NCBI GenBank assembly: GCA_002280485.1
Contig: NCED01000046.1
Location: 1-44,073 of the forward strand
Reading direction: 5' to 3'
DNA: 44,073 bases
Origin: Caulobacterales bacterium 32-69-10
Lineage (GTDB): Bacteria > Pseudomonadota > Alphaproteobacteria > Caulobacterales > Caulobacteraceae
Both the position numbers and the translations under genes were made by a program. The notes under the pieces are model-generated. The model was not told where the DNA came from and did not search any database. It worked only from the letters and a program-made list of their open reading frames with translations. Below are positions 1 to 11,727 of the stretch, piece by piece; position 1 is the stretch's first letter; each line of letters begins with the position of its first letter.

Positions 1-1
1 A

Positions 2-58
2 GAAATCAAACGTCTTCTATCAATGATCGCGCAACAGCTACAACGGGGTGACCGATAA
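2..58 (+). CDS. 3' end of an unrecognised gene cut by the window edge
   Basis: An open frame enters from the left edge and stops at TAA 56-58. It encodes a short charged, helix-prone tail (beginning EIKRLLSMIAQ, ending RGDR). Base composition is near 47% GC, far below the roughly 70% of the rest of the window, so this could be the end of a horizontally acquired gene such as a transposase or integrase. Too few residues remain to name a family. Just after it, 64-69 and 78-83 form a 6-bp hairpin (TGCGGT/ACCGCA). Whether this is really coding is uncertain. Confidence 0.3.
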   Translation, partial: EIKRLLSMIAQQLQRGDR

Positions 59-96
59 GCCTATGCGGTGCTTTGATACCGCACCCTCATTCGGAG

Positions 97-113
97 AAGA
101 ACCGTTGGTTCTT
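97..113. repeat. 17-bp perfect palindrome
   Basis: AAGAACC-GTT-GGTTCTT has perfect 7-bp arms around a 3-nt centre. It lies between the low-GC tail of the left-edge gene and the GC-rich hypothetical gene starting at 181. It could be a binding site for a dimeric regulator or a short hairpin. It does not have the GTTC-N7-GTTC spacing of the LexA boxes found elsewhere in the window. Confidence 0.4.
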
Positions 114-180
114 ACGCCCCTGTGGGTACTGGACCTACCAGGTTGACCTCCTCCACGAACCACCGCTCGCTTTGCGTCCC

Positions 181-888
181 ATGCTCGCCCCCGACCCCAT
201 CACCCTCCCCATCACCCCGCCCACGCCCGCCCCAGCCGCGCCCCGCACGCTGATCGAGCGGCAGATGGCCAAGCTGGAGCGGCTGTCCGAGATTGGGATG
301 GAGATCGCCGAGGCCGCCGGCCAGCGGGCGCGCGCCCTGGCCGAGGGCGACCCCACCGACACAACGGACGCCGCGGCGGCCGAACCGGGCCTGTCCTTCG
401 CCCGCGCCGCCCGCGCCGTGCGCCTGACCATCGCCCTGCAGTCGCGGCTGGTCGAGGCCCTGGCCGCCCTGGATCGGGGCGAGGCCCTCGCCCGGGTCGG
501 CGAAGCCTCCCGGCGCCGCAACCGCATCCAGCGCCTGGTCGAGGACGCCGCCGAGGCCGAGGGCTGCGACGCCGAGGAGGTCGAGCGCCTGTCGTCCGAG
601 GTTTGGGAGCGGCTCGACGAGCAGGACGACGCCGACCTCCTGGACGCCCCCATCGAACAGGTCGTCGCCCGCATCTGCCGCGACCTCGGCCTGTCGCCCG
701 AGCTGACCGTCTGGCCCGTCCCACACCCATCGCCCGGACCGGCCGATGTCTCCCCGCCCTCGGCGCCCGCCCCCGACGATGAGCGTCCACCACGGGCGGC
801 CTGGGCCGACGATCCCCTCTTGCAAAGAGAACAAAGAGAGAATAGGAACGAACCCGGAACGGGCATTTCCGAGAGGGTTCGACAATGA
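181..888 (+). CDS. hypothetical helical protein upstream of sidA-like peptide
   Basis: Predicted protein of 235 residues with no signal peptide or membrane segment. It has a Pro-rich N-terminus (about 1-20), a helical, Ala/Arg/Glu-rich core (about 20-170: LIERQMAKLERL, then ARAVRLTIALQSRLVEAL) and an acidic, Pro-rich, probably disordered C-terminus. The frame stays open upstream to a TTG at 73, but codons 73-180 have atypical use, so ATG 181 is preferred. No clear Shine-Dalgarno precedes 181; a TTGACC at 143-148 might be a -35 element of a leaderless or short-leader transcript. I do not recognise a named family; similar proteins of unknown function occur in Caulobacterales. Its last codons contain the promoter and LexA boxes of the next gene, and its TGA overlaps that gene's ATG by 4 bases, so the two may be translationally coupled as well as separately transcribed. 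Confidence 0.7.
   Translation: MLAPDPITLPITPPTPAPAAPRTLIERQMAKLERLSEIGMEIAEAAGQRARALAEGDPTDTTDAAAAEPGLSFARAARAVRLTIALQSRLVEALAALDRGEALARVGEASRRRNRIQRLVEDAAEAEGCDAEEVERLSSEVWERLDEQDDADLLDAPIEQVVARICRDLGLSPELTVWPVPHPSPGPADVSPPSAPAPDDERPPRAAWADDPLLQREQRENRNEPGTGISERVRQ
820..848 (+). promoter_or_regulatory. candidate sigma70 promoter of the sidA-like gene
   Basis: TTGCAA (820-825), a 17-nt spacer, then TAGGAA (843-848) gives a reasonable -35/-10 pair inside the 3' end of the preceding gene. The perfect LexA box begins within the -10 hexamer, the usual arrangement for repression. An imperfect box, GAAC-N7-GAAT (829-843), lies in the spacer. Transcription would start about 30 nt before the ATG at 885. 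Prediction only. Confidence 0.5.
846..860 (+). promoter_or_regulatory. LexA (SOS) box upstream of sidA-like gene
   Basis: GAAC (846-849), 7 nt, GAAC (857-860): an exact match to the alphaproteobacterial LexA operator, the direct repeat GTTC-N7-GTTC read on the other strand. It overlaps the predicted -10 and start of transcription, 24 nt before the ATG at 885. The same motif sits in front of lexA in this window. Confidence 0.75.
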
Positions 889-974
889 TCCGCATGGTTC
901 GCGACAGCATGGCGCTTGCTTCGGTGGCGGGGTTCGTCTGGATGGTCTGCACCGCGGTCCAGCTGGTCGCCTGA
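885..974 (+). CDS. sidA: SidA-like SOS-induced cell-division inhibitor peptide
   Basis: A 29-codon ORF (MIRMVRD at the start, VQLVA at the end) with a basic N-terminus followed by one hydrophobic stretch (about residues 9-29), as expected of a single-pass inner-membrane peptide. GAGAGGG at 871-877 is a good Shine-Dalgarno 7 nt before ATG 885. The ATG overlaps the upstream TGA (ATGA). A perfect LexA box lies just upstream. In Caulobacter crescentus, SidA is a 29-residue inner-membrane peptide made in the SOS response that blocks division by acting on FtsW/FtsN. The identical length, membrane character and LexA control, plus the nearby dnaE, support orthology. This is inferred from architecture; I did not align it to the known protein. 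Confidence 0.7.
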   Translation: MIRMVRDSMALASVAGFVWMVCTAVQLVA

Positions 975-1041
975 CCTGGGTAGAGCTTTTCACCGCCGCA
1001 TCTTTGGGTAGAAGATGCGCAGGGGCGGGGGCTGCTGATTC

Positions 1042-1773
1042 ATGACTTCGAGATTGCTGGTCGTTGCTTGCGCCGTGGCGGCGATGGGATCGGCTGCGAC
1101 GGCCGCGCAGTCGGCCGCGGCGGGGCCATCGGACGCCGAGTTGAGCGCTGAGTTCGACGCCCGAGTGCGCGACACGCCCGGCGCCGACATCATGGTCGAG
1201 ATCGCTCGGCGCTTCCCGGGGGAGTTCGACGACCTAAAACGGCGGATGATCGCCGGCCGGCGCCGGGGCGAGAGCCTCGAAGACGGTGAGCGGGTCGGCG
1301 CTGAATTCATGACCGGCTTCTTCGCCCGCCATATGCCGGCGGTCCCCAAGGCGCCAACGGCGGAGTTGATGGCCATGGTGGGAACGAGCGCAGCCCTGGC
1401 GCGGACGCTGAAATCGGAGGACGTCGAGGCGTGCGGTTCCCTGGTCTGGGACGGCGGTCTGGGCCCCGGCGGCCGAACGGACCTGTCCGACCGGGCTCTG
1501 GCCAACCTGGGCGCCTATCAACGGTCCCTCGTCGCCGCCATGGCCGCCGGCGAGAAGACCCCGACGATCCATCGTAAATTCGACGAGGCCGACACCGGCG
1601 CGCTGATCGGGGCCCTCATCGCCGCCGGCGCCGACGAGTCCGTCTTGGAGGTCATCGACAAGGGTGGGGAAGGCGCGACCCCGGAGGCGTCCTGCGAGGC
1701 CGGCGTCTTCCTGATGGACGCGCTGTCCAGCTTACCGCCGGAGAGCCAGGTCGCCTTCATGTTCGCCCAGTAG
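1042..1773 (+). CDS. secreted hypothetical protein
   Basis: A 243-residue protein with a clear Sec signal peptide (MTSRLLVVACAVAAMGSAA, likely cleaved after about residue 22) and no further membrane segment, so probably periplasmic. The mature part is mostly helical and acidic, with two cysteines (about 131 in EACGSL and 217 in EASCEAG) that could form a disulfide. I recognise no family or catalytic motif. ATG 1042 follows a purine-rich GGGGCGGGGG tract (about 1023-1032). It lies 67 nt after the sidA-like gene and 131 nt before dnaE on the same strand. Its own signals are unclear, so it may share the SOS transcript or have its own promoter. Confidence 0.75.
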   Translation: MTSRLLVVACAVAAMGSAATAAQSAAAGPSDAELSAEFDARVRDTPGADIMVEIARRFPGEFDDLKRRMIAGRRRGESLEDGERVGAEFMTGFFARHMPAVPKAPTAELMAMVGTSAALARTLKSEDVEACGSLVWDGGLGPGGRTDLSDRALANLGAYQRSLVAAMAAGEKTPTIHRKFDEADTGALIGALIAAGADESVLEVIDKGGEGATPEASCEAGVFLMDALSSLPPESQVAFMFAQ

Positions 1774-1904
1774 GTCGGGCGCGTCGCGTCCTTGGCCGGG
1801 GCGGCGTCGTGGCGGCTTGCGCGTCGGGCCTGGCCTGCATCAGATGATGATCGGCGCCGCCAAGCGGCGGGCGATTCGACGGCCGTGTAAGGAGTAGGTG
1901 ACCG

Positions 1905-5253
<3,349 letters not shown>

Positions 5254-5257
5254 CCGC

Positions 5258-5412
5258 TTCCTTCTCCCCTTCAAGGGGAGAAGGTGGCCCCGTCGGGGGT
5301 CGGATGAGGGGTCGTTCCGGACGTAACGTTCAGGGTCACGCTCGCACCTCATCCGGACACGCCCCCTCATCCGGCCCTCCGGGCCACCTTCTCCCCCGGA
5401 GGGGAGAAGGAC
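5258..5412. repeat. nested inverted-repeat element in the dnaE-rpsB gap
   Basis: The 324-base gap 5254-5577 begins with a structured element. One hairpin is CCTTCTCCCCTT (5260-5271)/AAGGGGAGAAGG (5273-5284). A second is CCTTCTCCCC (5387-5396)/GGGGAGAAGG (5401-5410). The two hairpins are themselves in inverted orientation, sharing an exact 16-bp arm (5275-5290 and 5381-5396). CCTCATCCGG occurs twice between them (5347-5356, 5365-5374) and inverted at 5301-5309. Such CCTCATCC/GGAGAAGG modules look like dispersed intergenic repeats common in GC-rich alphaproteobacteria. The first hairpin may also end dnaE transcription, although no T-tract follows. The rest, 5413-5577, holds the rpsB leader; nothing else was recognised. 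Confidence 0.65.
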
Positions 5413-5577
5413 AACAAACCCCCCGCCCTTGCAATCCGGCCCGTTCTCGCCTATCTCGCGCGCCATCTCACACGCAGATGTTCGGTGTTGGTCGGGGAGA
5501 CATCCCGCCCTTTGCCGTTCCGGTCCCCAAGCGGGGGTTTGTCTGCGGAGGCCAACCGGAAGAAAGACGATACACTC

Positions 5578-6372
5578 ATGGCACTGCCCGAATTCAACAT
5601 GCGTCAGCTCCTGGAAGCCGGCGCGCACTTCGGCCACCAGACCCACCGCTGGAACCCGAAGATGGACAAGTACATCTTCGGTTCGCGCGCCAACATCCAC
5701 ATCATCGACCTGTCGCAGTCGATCCCGCTCCTCCACCAGGCCCTGCTGAAGGTGCGCGAGGTCGCGGCCAGCGGCGGCCGCGTGCTGTTCGTCGGCACCA
5801 AGCGCCAGGCGTCCGAGCCGGTGGCCTCCACCGCCAAGCGCTGCGCCCAGTACTACGTCAACCACCGCTGGCTGGGCGGCACGCTCACCAACTGGCGCAC
5901 CATCTCCCAGTCGATCGCGCGCCTGCGCGAGCTGGAAGGCGTGCTGGACGGCCACGGCGAAGGCCGCACCAAGAAGGAGCTGCTGCAGCTGACCCGCGAG
6001 CGCGAGAAGCTCGAGCTCAGCCTCGGCGGCATCAAGGACATGGGCGGCATCCCCGACCTGATGTTCGTGATCGACACCAACAAGGAAGCGATCGCGATCC
6101 AGGAAGCGCGCAAGCTCAACATCCCGGTGATCGCCATCCTCGACACCAACTCGGACCCGGACGGCATCACCTATCCGATCCCCGGCAACGACGACGCCAG
6201 CCGCGCCCTGCAGCTGTACTGCGACCTGATCGCCGACGCCGTGCTGGACGGCCTGGCCGCCGGCCAGGCGGGCATGGGCGTCGACCTGGGCGCTTCGGAG
6301 GCTCCGCCGGAGCCGGTGCTGCGCACCGAAGCCGCGCTGGAAGCCGTCGAAGCCGAACCCGGCTCGGTCTGA
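5578..6372 (+). CDS. rpsB: 30S ribosomal protein S2
   Basis: Small-subunit ribosomal protein, 264 residues, complete. It has the S2 hallmarks [16 protein letters not shown] near residue 14, [27 protein letters not shown] and DTNSDPDGI...PGNDDA. The acidic, Ala/Glu-rich C-terminal tail (about residues 235-264) is longer than in E. coli S2, common in alphaproteobacteria. ATG 5578 begins the conserved [15 protein letters not shown]; the frame is open upstream to 5485, but that stretch is leader. GGAAGAAAG lies shortly upstream. It is followed by tsf, the usual rpsB-tsf pairing for translation factors. Confidence 0.97.
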   Translation: MALPEFNMRQLLEAGAHFGHQTHRWNPKMDKYIFGSRANIHIIDLSQSIPLLHQALLKVREVAASGGRVLFVGTKRQASEPVASTAKRCAQYYVNHRWLGGTLTNWRTISQSIARLRELEGVLDGHGEGRTKKELLQLTREREKLELSLGGIKDMGGIPDLMFVIDTNKEAIAIQEARKLNIPVIAILDTNSDPDGITYPIPGNDDASRALQLYCDLIADAVLDGLAAGQAGMGVDLGASEAPPEPVLRTEAALEAVEAEPGSV

Positions 6373-6500
6373 ACGAGACGCTAAGGCGGCGCGCGTTCGG
6401 GCCGAGGTTCGGGCGCGCGCTGTCGCAATTTCGAGACGCGGCCCTGCGAAAGCGGGGCCTGTGTCATATCTGATCTGACCCCCTTACGGAGGAATTCCCC

Positions 6501-7382
6501 ATGGCCGAGATCACTGCTCAGCTGGTGAAGGAACTGCGCGAAAAGTCCGGCGTCGGCATGATGGACTGCAAGAAGGCCCTGACCGAGACCGCCGGCGACA
6601 TGGAACAGGCCATCGACTGGCTGCGCGCCAAGGGCCTGTCCAAGGCCGCCAAGAAGTCGGACCGCGTCGCGGCCGAAGGCCTCGTGGCCGTCGCCCTCGA
6701 CAACTCCGGCCCCGGCGGCGTCGGCGCGGCCATCGAGCTGAACAGCGAGACCGACTTCGTGGCCCGCGGCACGGTCGAGACCATCTCGGCCGCCCCGTGC
6801 GACGGTTCGACGGTGGGCGAGGTCGTCACCAACCTGATCGCCACCGTCGGCGAGAACATGATGGTGCGCCGGGCCGCCCGCTTCGCCGTCGATAACGGCG
6901 CGGTCGCGGCCTACGTCCACAATGCGGTGACGCCGGAACTCGGCCGCATCGGCGTGCTGGTGGCCCTGAGCTCGACGGCTTCGGACAAGGCGGCCCTGGT
7001 CGACCTCGGCCGCAAGATCGGCATGCACGTGGCGGCGACCTCGCCCCAGTCCCTGTCGACCGACGACCTCGACCCGGCGGCGGTGGAGCGCGAGCGCGCC
7101 ATCTTCACCGAGCAGGCCGAAGCCTCGGGCAAGCCCCCGGCGGTCATCGAGAAGATGGTCGAGGGCCGGATCCGCAAGTTCTACGAGGAAGTGGTGCTGC
7201 TGAAGCAAGCCTTCGTCATGAACCCGGACCAGACCGTCGAGCAGCTGCTGGAAGAACAGGGCAAGGCCCTGGGCGCGCCGGTCACCATCGCCGGCTTCAC
7301 CCGCCTGGGCCTCGGCGAAGGCGTCGTGAAGGAAACCTCGGACTTCGCCGCGGAAGTCGCGTCGATGACCGGCGGGGCGTAA
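6501..7382 (+). CDS. tsf: elongation factor Ts, apparently lacking about 20 internal residues
   Basis: Guanine-nucleotide exchange factor for EF-Tu. It has the N-terminal UBA-like domain ([16 protein letters not shown]), the TDFV motif that contacts EF-Tu (residues 84-87), [10 protein letters not shown] and a C-terminal [14 protein letters not shown] at 6487-6492 sets ATG 6501. At 293 residues it is shorter than Caulobacter-type EF-Ts (about 310 by recollection). After TDFVAR (ends 6767) the sequence jumps to [11 protein letters not shown], whereas family members continue with a helix (N-x-x-F-x and about 15 more residues). This looks like an in-frame loss of roughly 18-20 codons at 6767/6768. 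The rest is intact. A natural variant is possible but unlikely given the location. Confidence 0.95.
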   Translation: MAEITAQLVKELREKSGVGMMDCKKALTETAGDMEQAIDWLRAKGLSKAAKKSDRVAAEGLVAVALDNSGPGGVGAAIELNSETDFVARGTVETISAAPCDGSTVGEVVTNLIATVGENMMVRRAARFAVDNGAVAAYVHNAVTPELGRIGVLVALSSTASDKAALVDLGRKIGMHVAATSPQSLSTDDLDPAAVERERAIFTEQAEASGKPPAVIEKMVEGRIRKFYEEVVLLKQAFVMNPDQTVEQLLEEQGKALGAPVTIAGFTRLGLGEGVVKETSDFAAEVASMTGGA

Positions 7383-7434
7383 GAGGCCCCCCTGGTCGGC
7401 TTCGCCGACAGGACTGACGGCCTTCAGACTCATT

Positions 7435-7466
7435 CGGCGGCGAGCCTCGCGCGCTCGCCGCCGTTT
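7435..7466 (+). terminator. Rho-independent terminator after tsf
   Basis: CGGCGGCGAGC (7435-7445) and GCTCGCCGCCG (7453-7463) form a perfect 11-bp GC-rich stem with a 7-nt loop, followed by TTT. It lies 52 nt after the tsf stop and 44 nt before pyrH, so it separates rpsB-tsf from the pyrH series. A smaller hairpin (GTCGGC-TTC-GCCGAC) lies at about 7396-7410. Confidence 0.65.
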
Positions 7467-7510
7467 GCGTCTATGCTGCGCCCATCCCGAATCCCCCGCC
7501 CGGATCCCGC

Positions 7511-8281
7511 ATGACCCCTCCCGAACCCGCGCCCCCGGTCTACCGCAAGGTGCTCCTGAAGGTGTCGGGCGAGGTGCTGATGGGCGATACGCCCTACGGC
7601 ATCGACATGAAGACCGTCGAGGCGGTGGCCGAGCAGATCGCCGAAGTGGCGCGCTCGGGGGTCGAGCTGTGCCTGGTCATCGGCGGCGGCAACATCTTCC
7701 GCGGCCTGTCCAAGGCGGCCGCCGGCATGGAGCGGGCCAGCGCCGACTACATGGGCATGCTGGCCACCATCATGAACGCCATCGCCATGCAGAGCGCGCT
7801 TGAGAAGATCGGCGTCGACACCCGGGTGCAGTCGGCGATCCCGATGCAAGCGGTGTCCGAGCCCTACATCCGCCGCCGCGCCCTGCGCCACCTGGAAAAG
7901 GGGCGGGTGGTGATCTTCGCCGCCGGCACCGGCAACCCCTATTTCACCACCGACACCGCCGCGGCCCTGCGCGCCGCCGAGATGGGCTGCGACGCCCTGC
8001 TCAAGGGCACGTCCGTCGACGGCGTCTATACCGCCGACCCGAAGCGCGACCCGAACGCCGTCCGCTATGACCGGCTGAGCTATCTGGACGTGCTGTCGCA
8101 GGACCTTAAGGTGATGGACGCGTCGGCGATCAGCCTGATGCGCGAGAACAAGATCCCGATCGTGGTCTTCTCGATCCGCCAGCACGGCGCCCTGCTCGAC
8201 GTGCTGTCCGGCCGTGGGACCTTCACCGTCATTTCCGAACAGCCGCCCGCCGATACGAACAAGAGCGACAAGACATCATGA
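7511..8281 (+). CDS. pyrH: UMP kinase
   Basis: Phosphorylates UMP to UDP with ATP, a cytosolic step of pyrimidine nucleotide synthesis; bacterial UMP kinases are hexamers of the amino-acid-kinase fold. The 256-residue protein is complete: [13 protein letters not shown] with the phosphate-binding Lys near residue 14, [20 protein letters not shown] and the nucleotide-site region [17 protein letters not shown] 7511 has no strong Shine-Dalgarno, but homology begins immediately after it. Its TGA overlaps the frr ATG (ATGA at 8278-8281), so the two are probably translationally coupled. Confidence 0.96.
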   Translation: MTPPEPAPPVYRKVLLKVSGEVLMGDTPYGIDMKTVEAVAEQIAEVARSGVELCLVIGGGNIFRGLSKAAAGMERASADYMGMLATIMNAIAMQSALEKIGVDTRVQSAIPMQAVSEPYIRRRALRHLEKGRVVIFAAGTGNPYFTTDTAAALRAAEMGCDALLKGTSVDGVYTADPKRDPNAVRYDRLSYLDVLSQDLKVMDASAISLMRENKIPIVVFSIRQHGALLDVLSGRGTFTVISEQPPADTNKSDKTS

Positions 8282-8844
8282 GCACCGACGGCAAACCCGA
8301 CCTTTCCAAGTACCGCGACCGCATGGACAAGGCCATCGTCGCCCTCAAGGAGGAGTTCGGCGGCCTGCGCACCGGCCGCGCCTCCGTGCACCTGCTCGAT
8401 CCGGTCAGCGTCGAGGCCTACGGCTCCACCATGCCCCTGAACCAGGTGGCCGCGATCTCCGTGCCCGAGCCGCGGATGATCACCGTCAGCGTGTGGGACA
8501 AGGGCATGGTCGCCGCCGTCGACAAGGCCATCCGCGCCGCCGGCATCGGCCTCAACCCCGTGGTCGACGGTCAGACCCTGCGCGTGCCGGTCCCGCCCCT
8601 GACCGAGGAGCGCCGCAAGGATCTGGCCAAGCTGGCCGGCAAATATGCCGAGACCCAGAAGATCGCCGTCCGCAACGTCCGCCGCGACGGGATGGAGGAC
8701 CTGAAGAAGATGGAGAAGGACGGCGCCATCTCGCAGGACGACCAGAAGAAGATGGGCGAGGAGATTCAGCGCTTCACCGACGACGCGGTGAAGCGGATTG
8801 ACGAAGCCCTCAAAACCAAAGAGCAAGAGATCATGCAGGTCTAG
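8278..8844 (+). CDS. frr: ribosome recycling factor
   Basis: Splits post-termination ribosomes together with EF-G. The 188-residue protein is full length: the long helices of domain I ([25 protein letters not shown] and [15 protein letters not shown] onward), and domain II with [14 protein letters not shown]. The signature R-x-G-R-A near residues 31-36 is present. It starts inside the pyrH stop and ends 47 nt before the uppS start, continuing the pyrH-frr-uppS-cdsA order typical of Proteobacteria. Confidence 0.96.
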   Translation: MSTDGKPDLSKYRDRMDKAIVALKEEFGGLRTGRASVHLLDPVSVEAYGSTMPLNQVAAISVPEPRMITVSVWDKGMVAAVDKAIRAAGIGLNPVVDGQTLRVPVPPLTEERRKDLAKLAGKYAETQKIAVRNVRRDGMEDLKKMEKDGAISQDDQKKMGEEIQRFTDDAVKRIDEALKTKEQEIMQV

Positions 8845-8891
8845 AGCCCGGGAGGGCTCGGACAGCATCGGTGCGGAAGGAAGCGGGTCTT

Positions 8892-9684
8892 ATGTCGCCC
8901 AAGGCGGGGACGAGCACGGGGGCGGTCGCCCCACCGCATTCCGCTCGTCCCGGGAGCGCCCAAACTAGCGCCCGGCATGTCGCCATCGTCATGGACGGCA
9001 ACGGGCGCTGGGCCAAGCGCCGCGGCCTGCCGCGCACCCTGGGGCACCGGGCCGGTGTCCAGGCCCTGAAGCGCACCGTCGAGGGCGCGGCCGAACTCGG
9101 CCTGGAATGGCTGACCGTGTTCGGCTTCTCGACCGAGAACTGGCGCCGTCCGCCTTCGGAAGTCTCCGAGCTGATGACCCTGCTCAAGAGCTACGTCGAG
9201 AGCGACCTGGCCCGGCTGGAGCGCGAGGGCGTGCGGGTTCGCATCATCGGCCGCCGCGCCGGCCTGTCCCCCGACATCCTCGAGGTGATCGAGCGGGCGG
9301 AGGCGCGCACGGCCCACAACACCGCCTTCAACCTGCAGGTGGCCTTCAATTACGGCGGACGGGCCGACATCGTCGACGCCGCCCGCCGCTACGCCGCCGA
9401 CGTGGCTGCGGGCAAGCTCGCCGCCGACAGCCTCGATGAGGGCGTTCGACCGTTACCTGTCCACCGCCGCCGGGCCGCCGGTGGACCTGATCGTGCGCAC
9501 CTCGGGAGAGCGGCGCCTTTCCAACTTCCTCCTCTGGGAGGCCGCCTACGCCGAACTGGTGTTCCAGGATGTGCTGTAGCCGGATTATGGGCCGAACGAG
9601 CTGAAGGCGGCCCTGGACGAGTTCCTGGCCCGCGATCGGCGTTACGGCGGAGTAGACGTCGATGGCGTCCTCGCAGCCGGCTAA
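8892..9684 (+). pseudogene. uppS: undecaprenyl pyrophosphate synthase, frameshift plus internal stop
   Basis: cis-Prenyltransferase making the C55 lipid carrier for peptidoglycan. ATG 8892 is chosen over GTG 8871 because GGAAGGAAG (8876-8884) is well placed. The first 183 residues are typical: MDGNGRWAKRRG with catalytic Asp 35, [28 protein letters not shown]. At 9438-9443 an extra G shifts the frame. The family sequence resumes at 9442 as [36 protein letters not shown]. In that second frame, TAG at 9577-9579 replaces the Trp of VLWPDYGP. The remainder (PDYGPNELKAAL, RDRRYGG) runs to TAA 9682-9684, overlapping cdsA by 23 bases. Two independent lesions in an essential gene mean either consensus errors or real inactivation with a copy elsewhere. 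Read straight through, the first frame gives a scrambled C-terminus ending near 9707. Confidence 0.92.
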
Positions 9685-10501
9685 GGCCTTTGATTGGAAG
9701 AATCTAAGGCTTCGGGTGCTGTCGGCGGCGGTCCTGGCGCCGCTGGTCGTGCTCGTCTTCTGGCTGGGCGGGGCGGTCTTCGCCGCCGTTGTGGCCGCCG
9801 CCGTCGCCATGCTGGCGGTGGAGTGGGGTAAGATGAGTTCCCACGCCACGCCGCTGCGCACCGCGACCGCCATGGCCGTCGCGGTCATGGCGTGCGTCCT
9901 CGTCGTCTATCTCGGCCACCCGCGCATCGCCTGGATCATGCTGCCGTTCGGGGCGCTCCTGGCCGCCATCGTCGTCCGCGCCGGGGGCATGGCCGAGCGC
10001 CCCGCCGACGCGGCCCTGGGGGTGCTCTATATCGGCGGCCCCTCCATCGCCCTGATGTGGCTGCGCTCGGGCGACGTGGGCCGCGACTGGTCGCTGATGC
10101 TGCTCGCCATCACATGGTCGGCCGACATCTTCGCCTATGTCGCCGGCACCCTATTCAAAGGCCCCAAGCTGTGGCCGCGCTTCTCGCCCAACAAGACCTG
10201 GTCGGGGTTCCTCGGCGGCCTCCTGGCCTCGGCGCTCGCCGCCATGATCGTGGTGGCGGTGGCCAAGGGGGAAGGCGACCCCACCCGCGGCTGGGCGGCG
10301 ATGATCGGCCTTGTCGTCGGCCTGTTCACCATGGCCGGCGACCTGTGGGAATCGATGCTGAAACGCCGGTTCGGGGTGAAGGATTCCGGCGACCTGATCC
10401 CGGGCCATGGCGGCCTGCTCGATCGGGTCGACGGGCTGATGTTCGCGATCATGGCCATGGCCGCCGCCCGCCTGATCGCCCAAGTGACGGGACACCTCTG
10501 A
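9662..10501 (+). CDS. cdsA: phosphatidate cytidylyltransferase (CDP-diglyceride synthase)
   Basis: Makes CDP-diacylglycerol from CTP and phosphatidic acid in the inner membrane, the branch point for all phospholipids. The 279-residue protein has about seven or eight hydrophobic segments and, at its C-terminus, the family signature [20 protein letters not shown] followed by GLLDRVD. ATG 9662 overlaps the end of the disrupted uppS frame. The TGA is followed two bases later by the dxr ATG. It belongs to the envelope gene series that continues to lpxB. Confidence 0.95.
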   Translation: MASSQPAKAFDWKNLRLRVLSAAVLAPLVVLVFWLGGAVFAAVVAAAVAMLAVEWGKMSSHATPLRTATAMAVAVMACVLVVYLGHPRIAWIMLPFGALLAAIVVRAGGMAERPADAALGVLYIGGPSIALMWLRSGDVGRDWSLMLLAITWSADIFAYVAGTLFKGPKLWPRFSPNKTWSGFLGGLLASALAAMIVVAVAKGEGDPTRGWAAMIGLVVGLFTMAGDLWESMLKRRFGVKDSGDLIPGHGGLLDRVDGLMFAIMAMAAARLIAQVTGHL

Positions 10502-10503
10502 TC

Positions 10504-11727
10504 ATGCTGCATCGTTCGGTGGCCGTGCTGGGATCGACCGGTTCGGTGGGGGTCTCCACCCTGGACCTGCTGGCCCGCGCCAGGGCCTGCGGCACGGCCG
10601 AGGTCGAGGTGCTGGCGCTCACCGCCGGCCGCAACGTGGCGCTCCTGGCCGAACAGGCCTGGCGTTGGCGCCCGCGCCTCGCCGTCATCGCCGACGAGAG
10701 CCTTTATCCGGAGCTGAAATCGCGGCTGGCCGGCTCGAACGTCGAGGTCGCCGCCGGGGCGCAGGCCGTGGTCGCGGCCGCCGCCATCGGCGCCAACTGG
10801 GTCATGTCGGCCATCGTCGGCGCGGCGGGCCTGGCCCCGACCCTGGCCGCCGCCCGCACCGGCGCCATCATCGCCCTGGCCAACAAGGAGAGTCTGGTCT
10901 GCGCAGGCCCGGCCCTGCTGCAGATCGCCAAGGACGCCGGCGGGGTGGTGATCCCGGTCGATTCCGAGCACTCGGCGATCTTCCAAGTGTTGCAACCGGC
11001 CGCCGCGACGCGAGTGTCGCGCCTTATTCTGACCGCTTCGGGAGGGCCTTTTCGCAGCTGGACCCGCGCCGCCATGGCCGGGGCGACTCCGGCCCAGGCC
11101 GTGGCGCATCCGAATTGGAACATGGGTGCCAAGATTTCGGTCGATTCTGCGACGATGATGAATAAGGGGCTCGAGATGATCGAGGCCTCGTACCTGTTCG
11201 CAACTCCGGAAACGAAGATCGACGTGTTGGTGCATCCGCAATCAGTGGTCCACAGCCTGGTGGAGTACGAGGACGGCTCCACCCTGGCTCAGCTGGGGCC
11301 GCCGGACATGCGCGCGCCCATCGCCTGCGCGCTCGCCTGGCCCGACCGGCTGCCCTGGCCGGCGCCGAAACTCGACCTGCCGGCGGTCGGCTCCCTGACC
11401 TTCGAAGCTCCCGATCCCGTTCGTTTCCCGGCCCTTGCCCTGGCCCGCCAGGCCCTGAGGGAAGGGGAGGGCGCGCCCGCCGCCCTGAATGCGGCCAATG
11501 AGACCGCCGTGGCCGCCTTCCTTGACCGTCGGTTAGGCTTTCTGGATATAGTCGCGGTCGTGGCCGAAACCCTCGAGCGGATGTCCGCCGGGGGCGAACT
11601 GCGCGGCGCCGACGGCGATCCTGTGGAACTGGCTTTGCAGACCGACGGATCCGCCCGTCGTGTCGCGGCCGAGGTGGTCGCGCGGATGGAACCGCCCATC
11701 AGCGACCCGGAAGGTCTGCGAGCATGA
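10504..11727 (+). CDS. dxr: 1-deoxy-D-xylulose 5-phosphate reductoisomerase
   Basis: Second enzyme of the MEP isoprenoid pathway, NADPH-dependent and cytosolic; its product feeds undecaprenyl-phosphate synthesis. The 407-residue protein has the nucleotide-binding LGSTGSVG (residues 9-16), ANKESLV, the metal and substrate motifs [10 protein letters not shown] and [17 protein letters not shown], the flexible loop HPNWNMG, and ALNAANE near the C-terminus. ATG 10504 lies 2 nt after the cdsA stop, although the frame is open far upstream in antisense-like sequence. Its TGA overlaps the rseP ATG (11724-11727). Confidence 0.97.
   Translation: MLHRSVAVLGSTGSVGVSTLDLLARARACGTAEVEVLALTAGRNVALLAEQAWRWRPRLAVIADESLYPELKSRLAGSNVEVAAGAQAVVAAAAIGANWVMSAIVGAAGLAPTLAAARTGAIIALANKESLVCAGPALLQIAKDAGGVVIPVDSEHSAIFQVLQPAAATRVSRLILTASGGPFRSWTRAAMAGATPAQAVAHPNWNMGAKISVDSATMMNKGLEMIEASYLFATPETKIDVLVHPQSVVHSLVEYEDGSTLAQLGPPDMRAPIACALAWPDRLPWPAPKLDLPAVGSLTFEAPDPVRFPALALARQALREGEGAPAALNAANETAVAAFLDRRLGFLDIVAVVAETLERMSAGGELRGADGDPVELALQTDGSARRVAAEVVARMEPPISDPEGLRA

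Noticed and set aside
73..180. TTG start at 73 extending the hypothetical gene by 36 residues
   Set aside because: The extension has atypical codon use and includes the palindrome; ATG 181 begins sequence with normal bias.
5254..5577. CRISPR array suggested by repeated CCTCATCCGG units
   Set aside because: Only two direct copies 18 bases apart within an inverted-repeat module; no regular repeat-spacer pattern and no cas genes.
8871..8891. GTG start for uppS at 8871
   Set aside because: GGAAGGAAG at 8876-8884 is ideally placed for ATG 8892 and would lie inside the longer frame.
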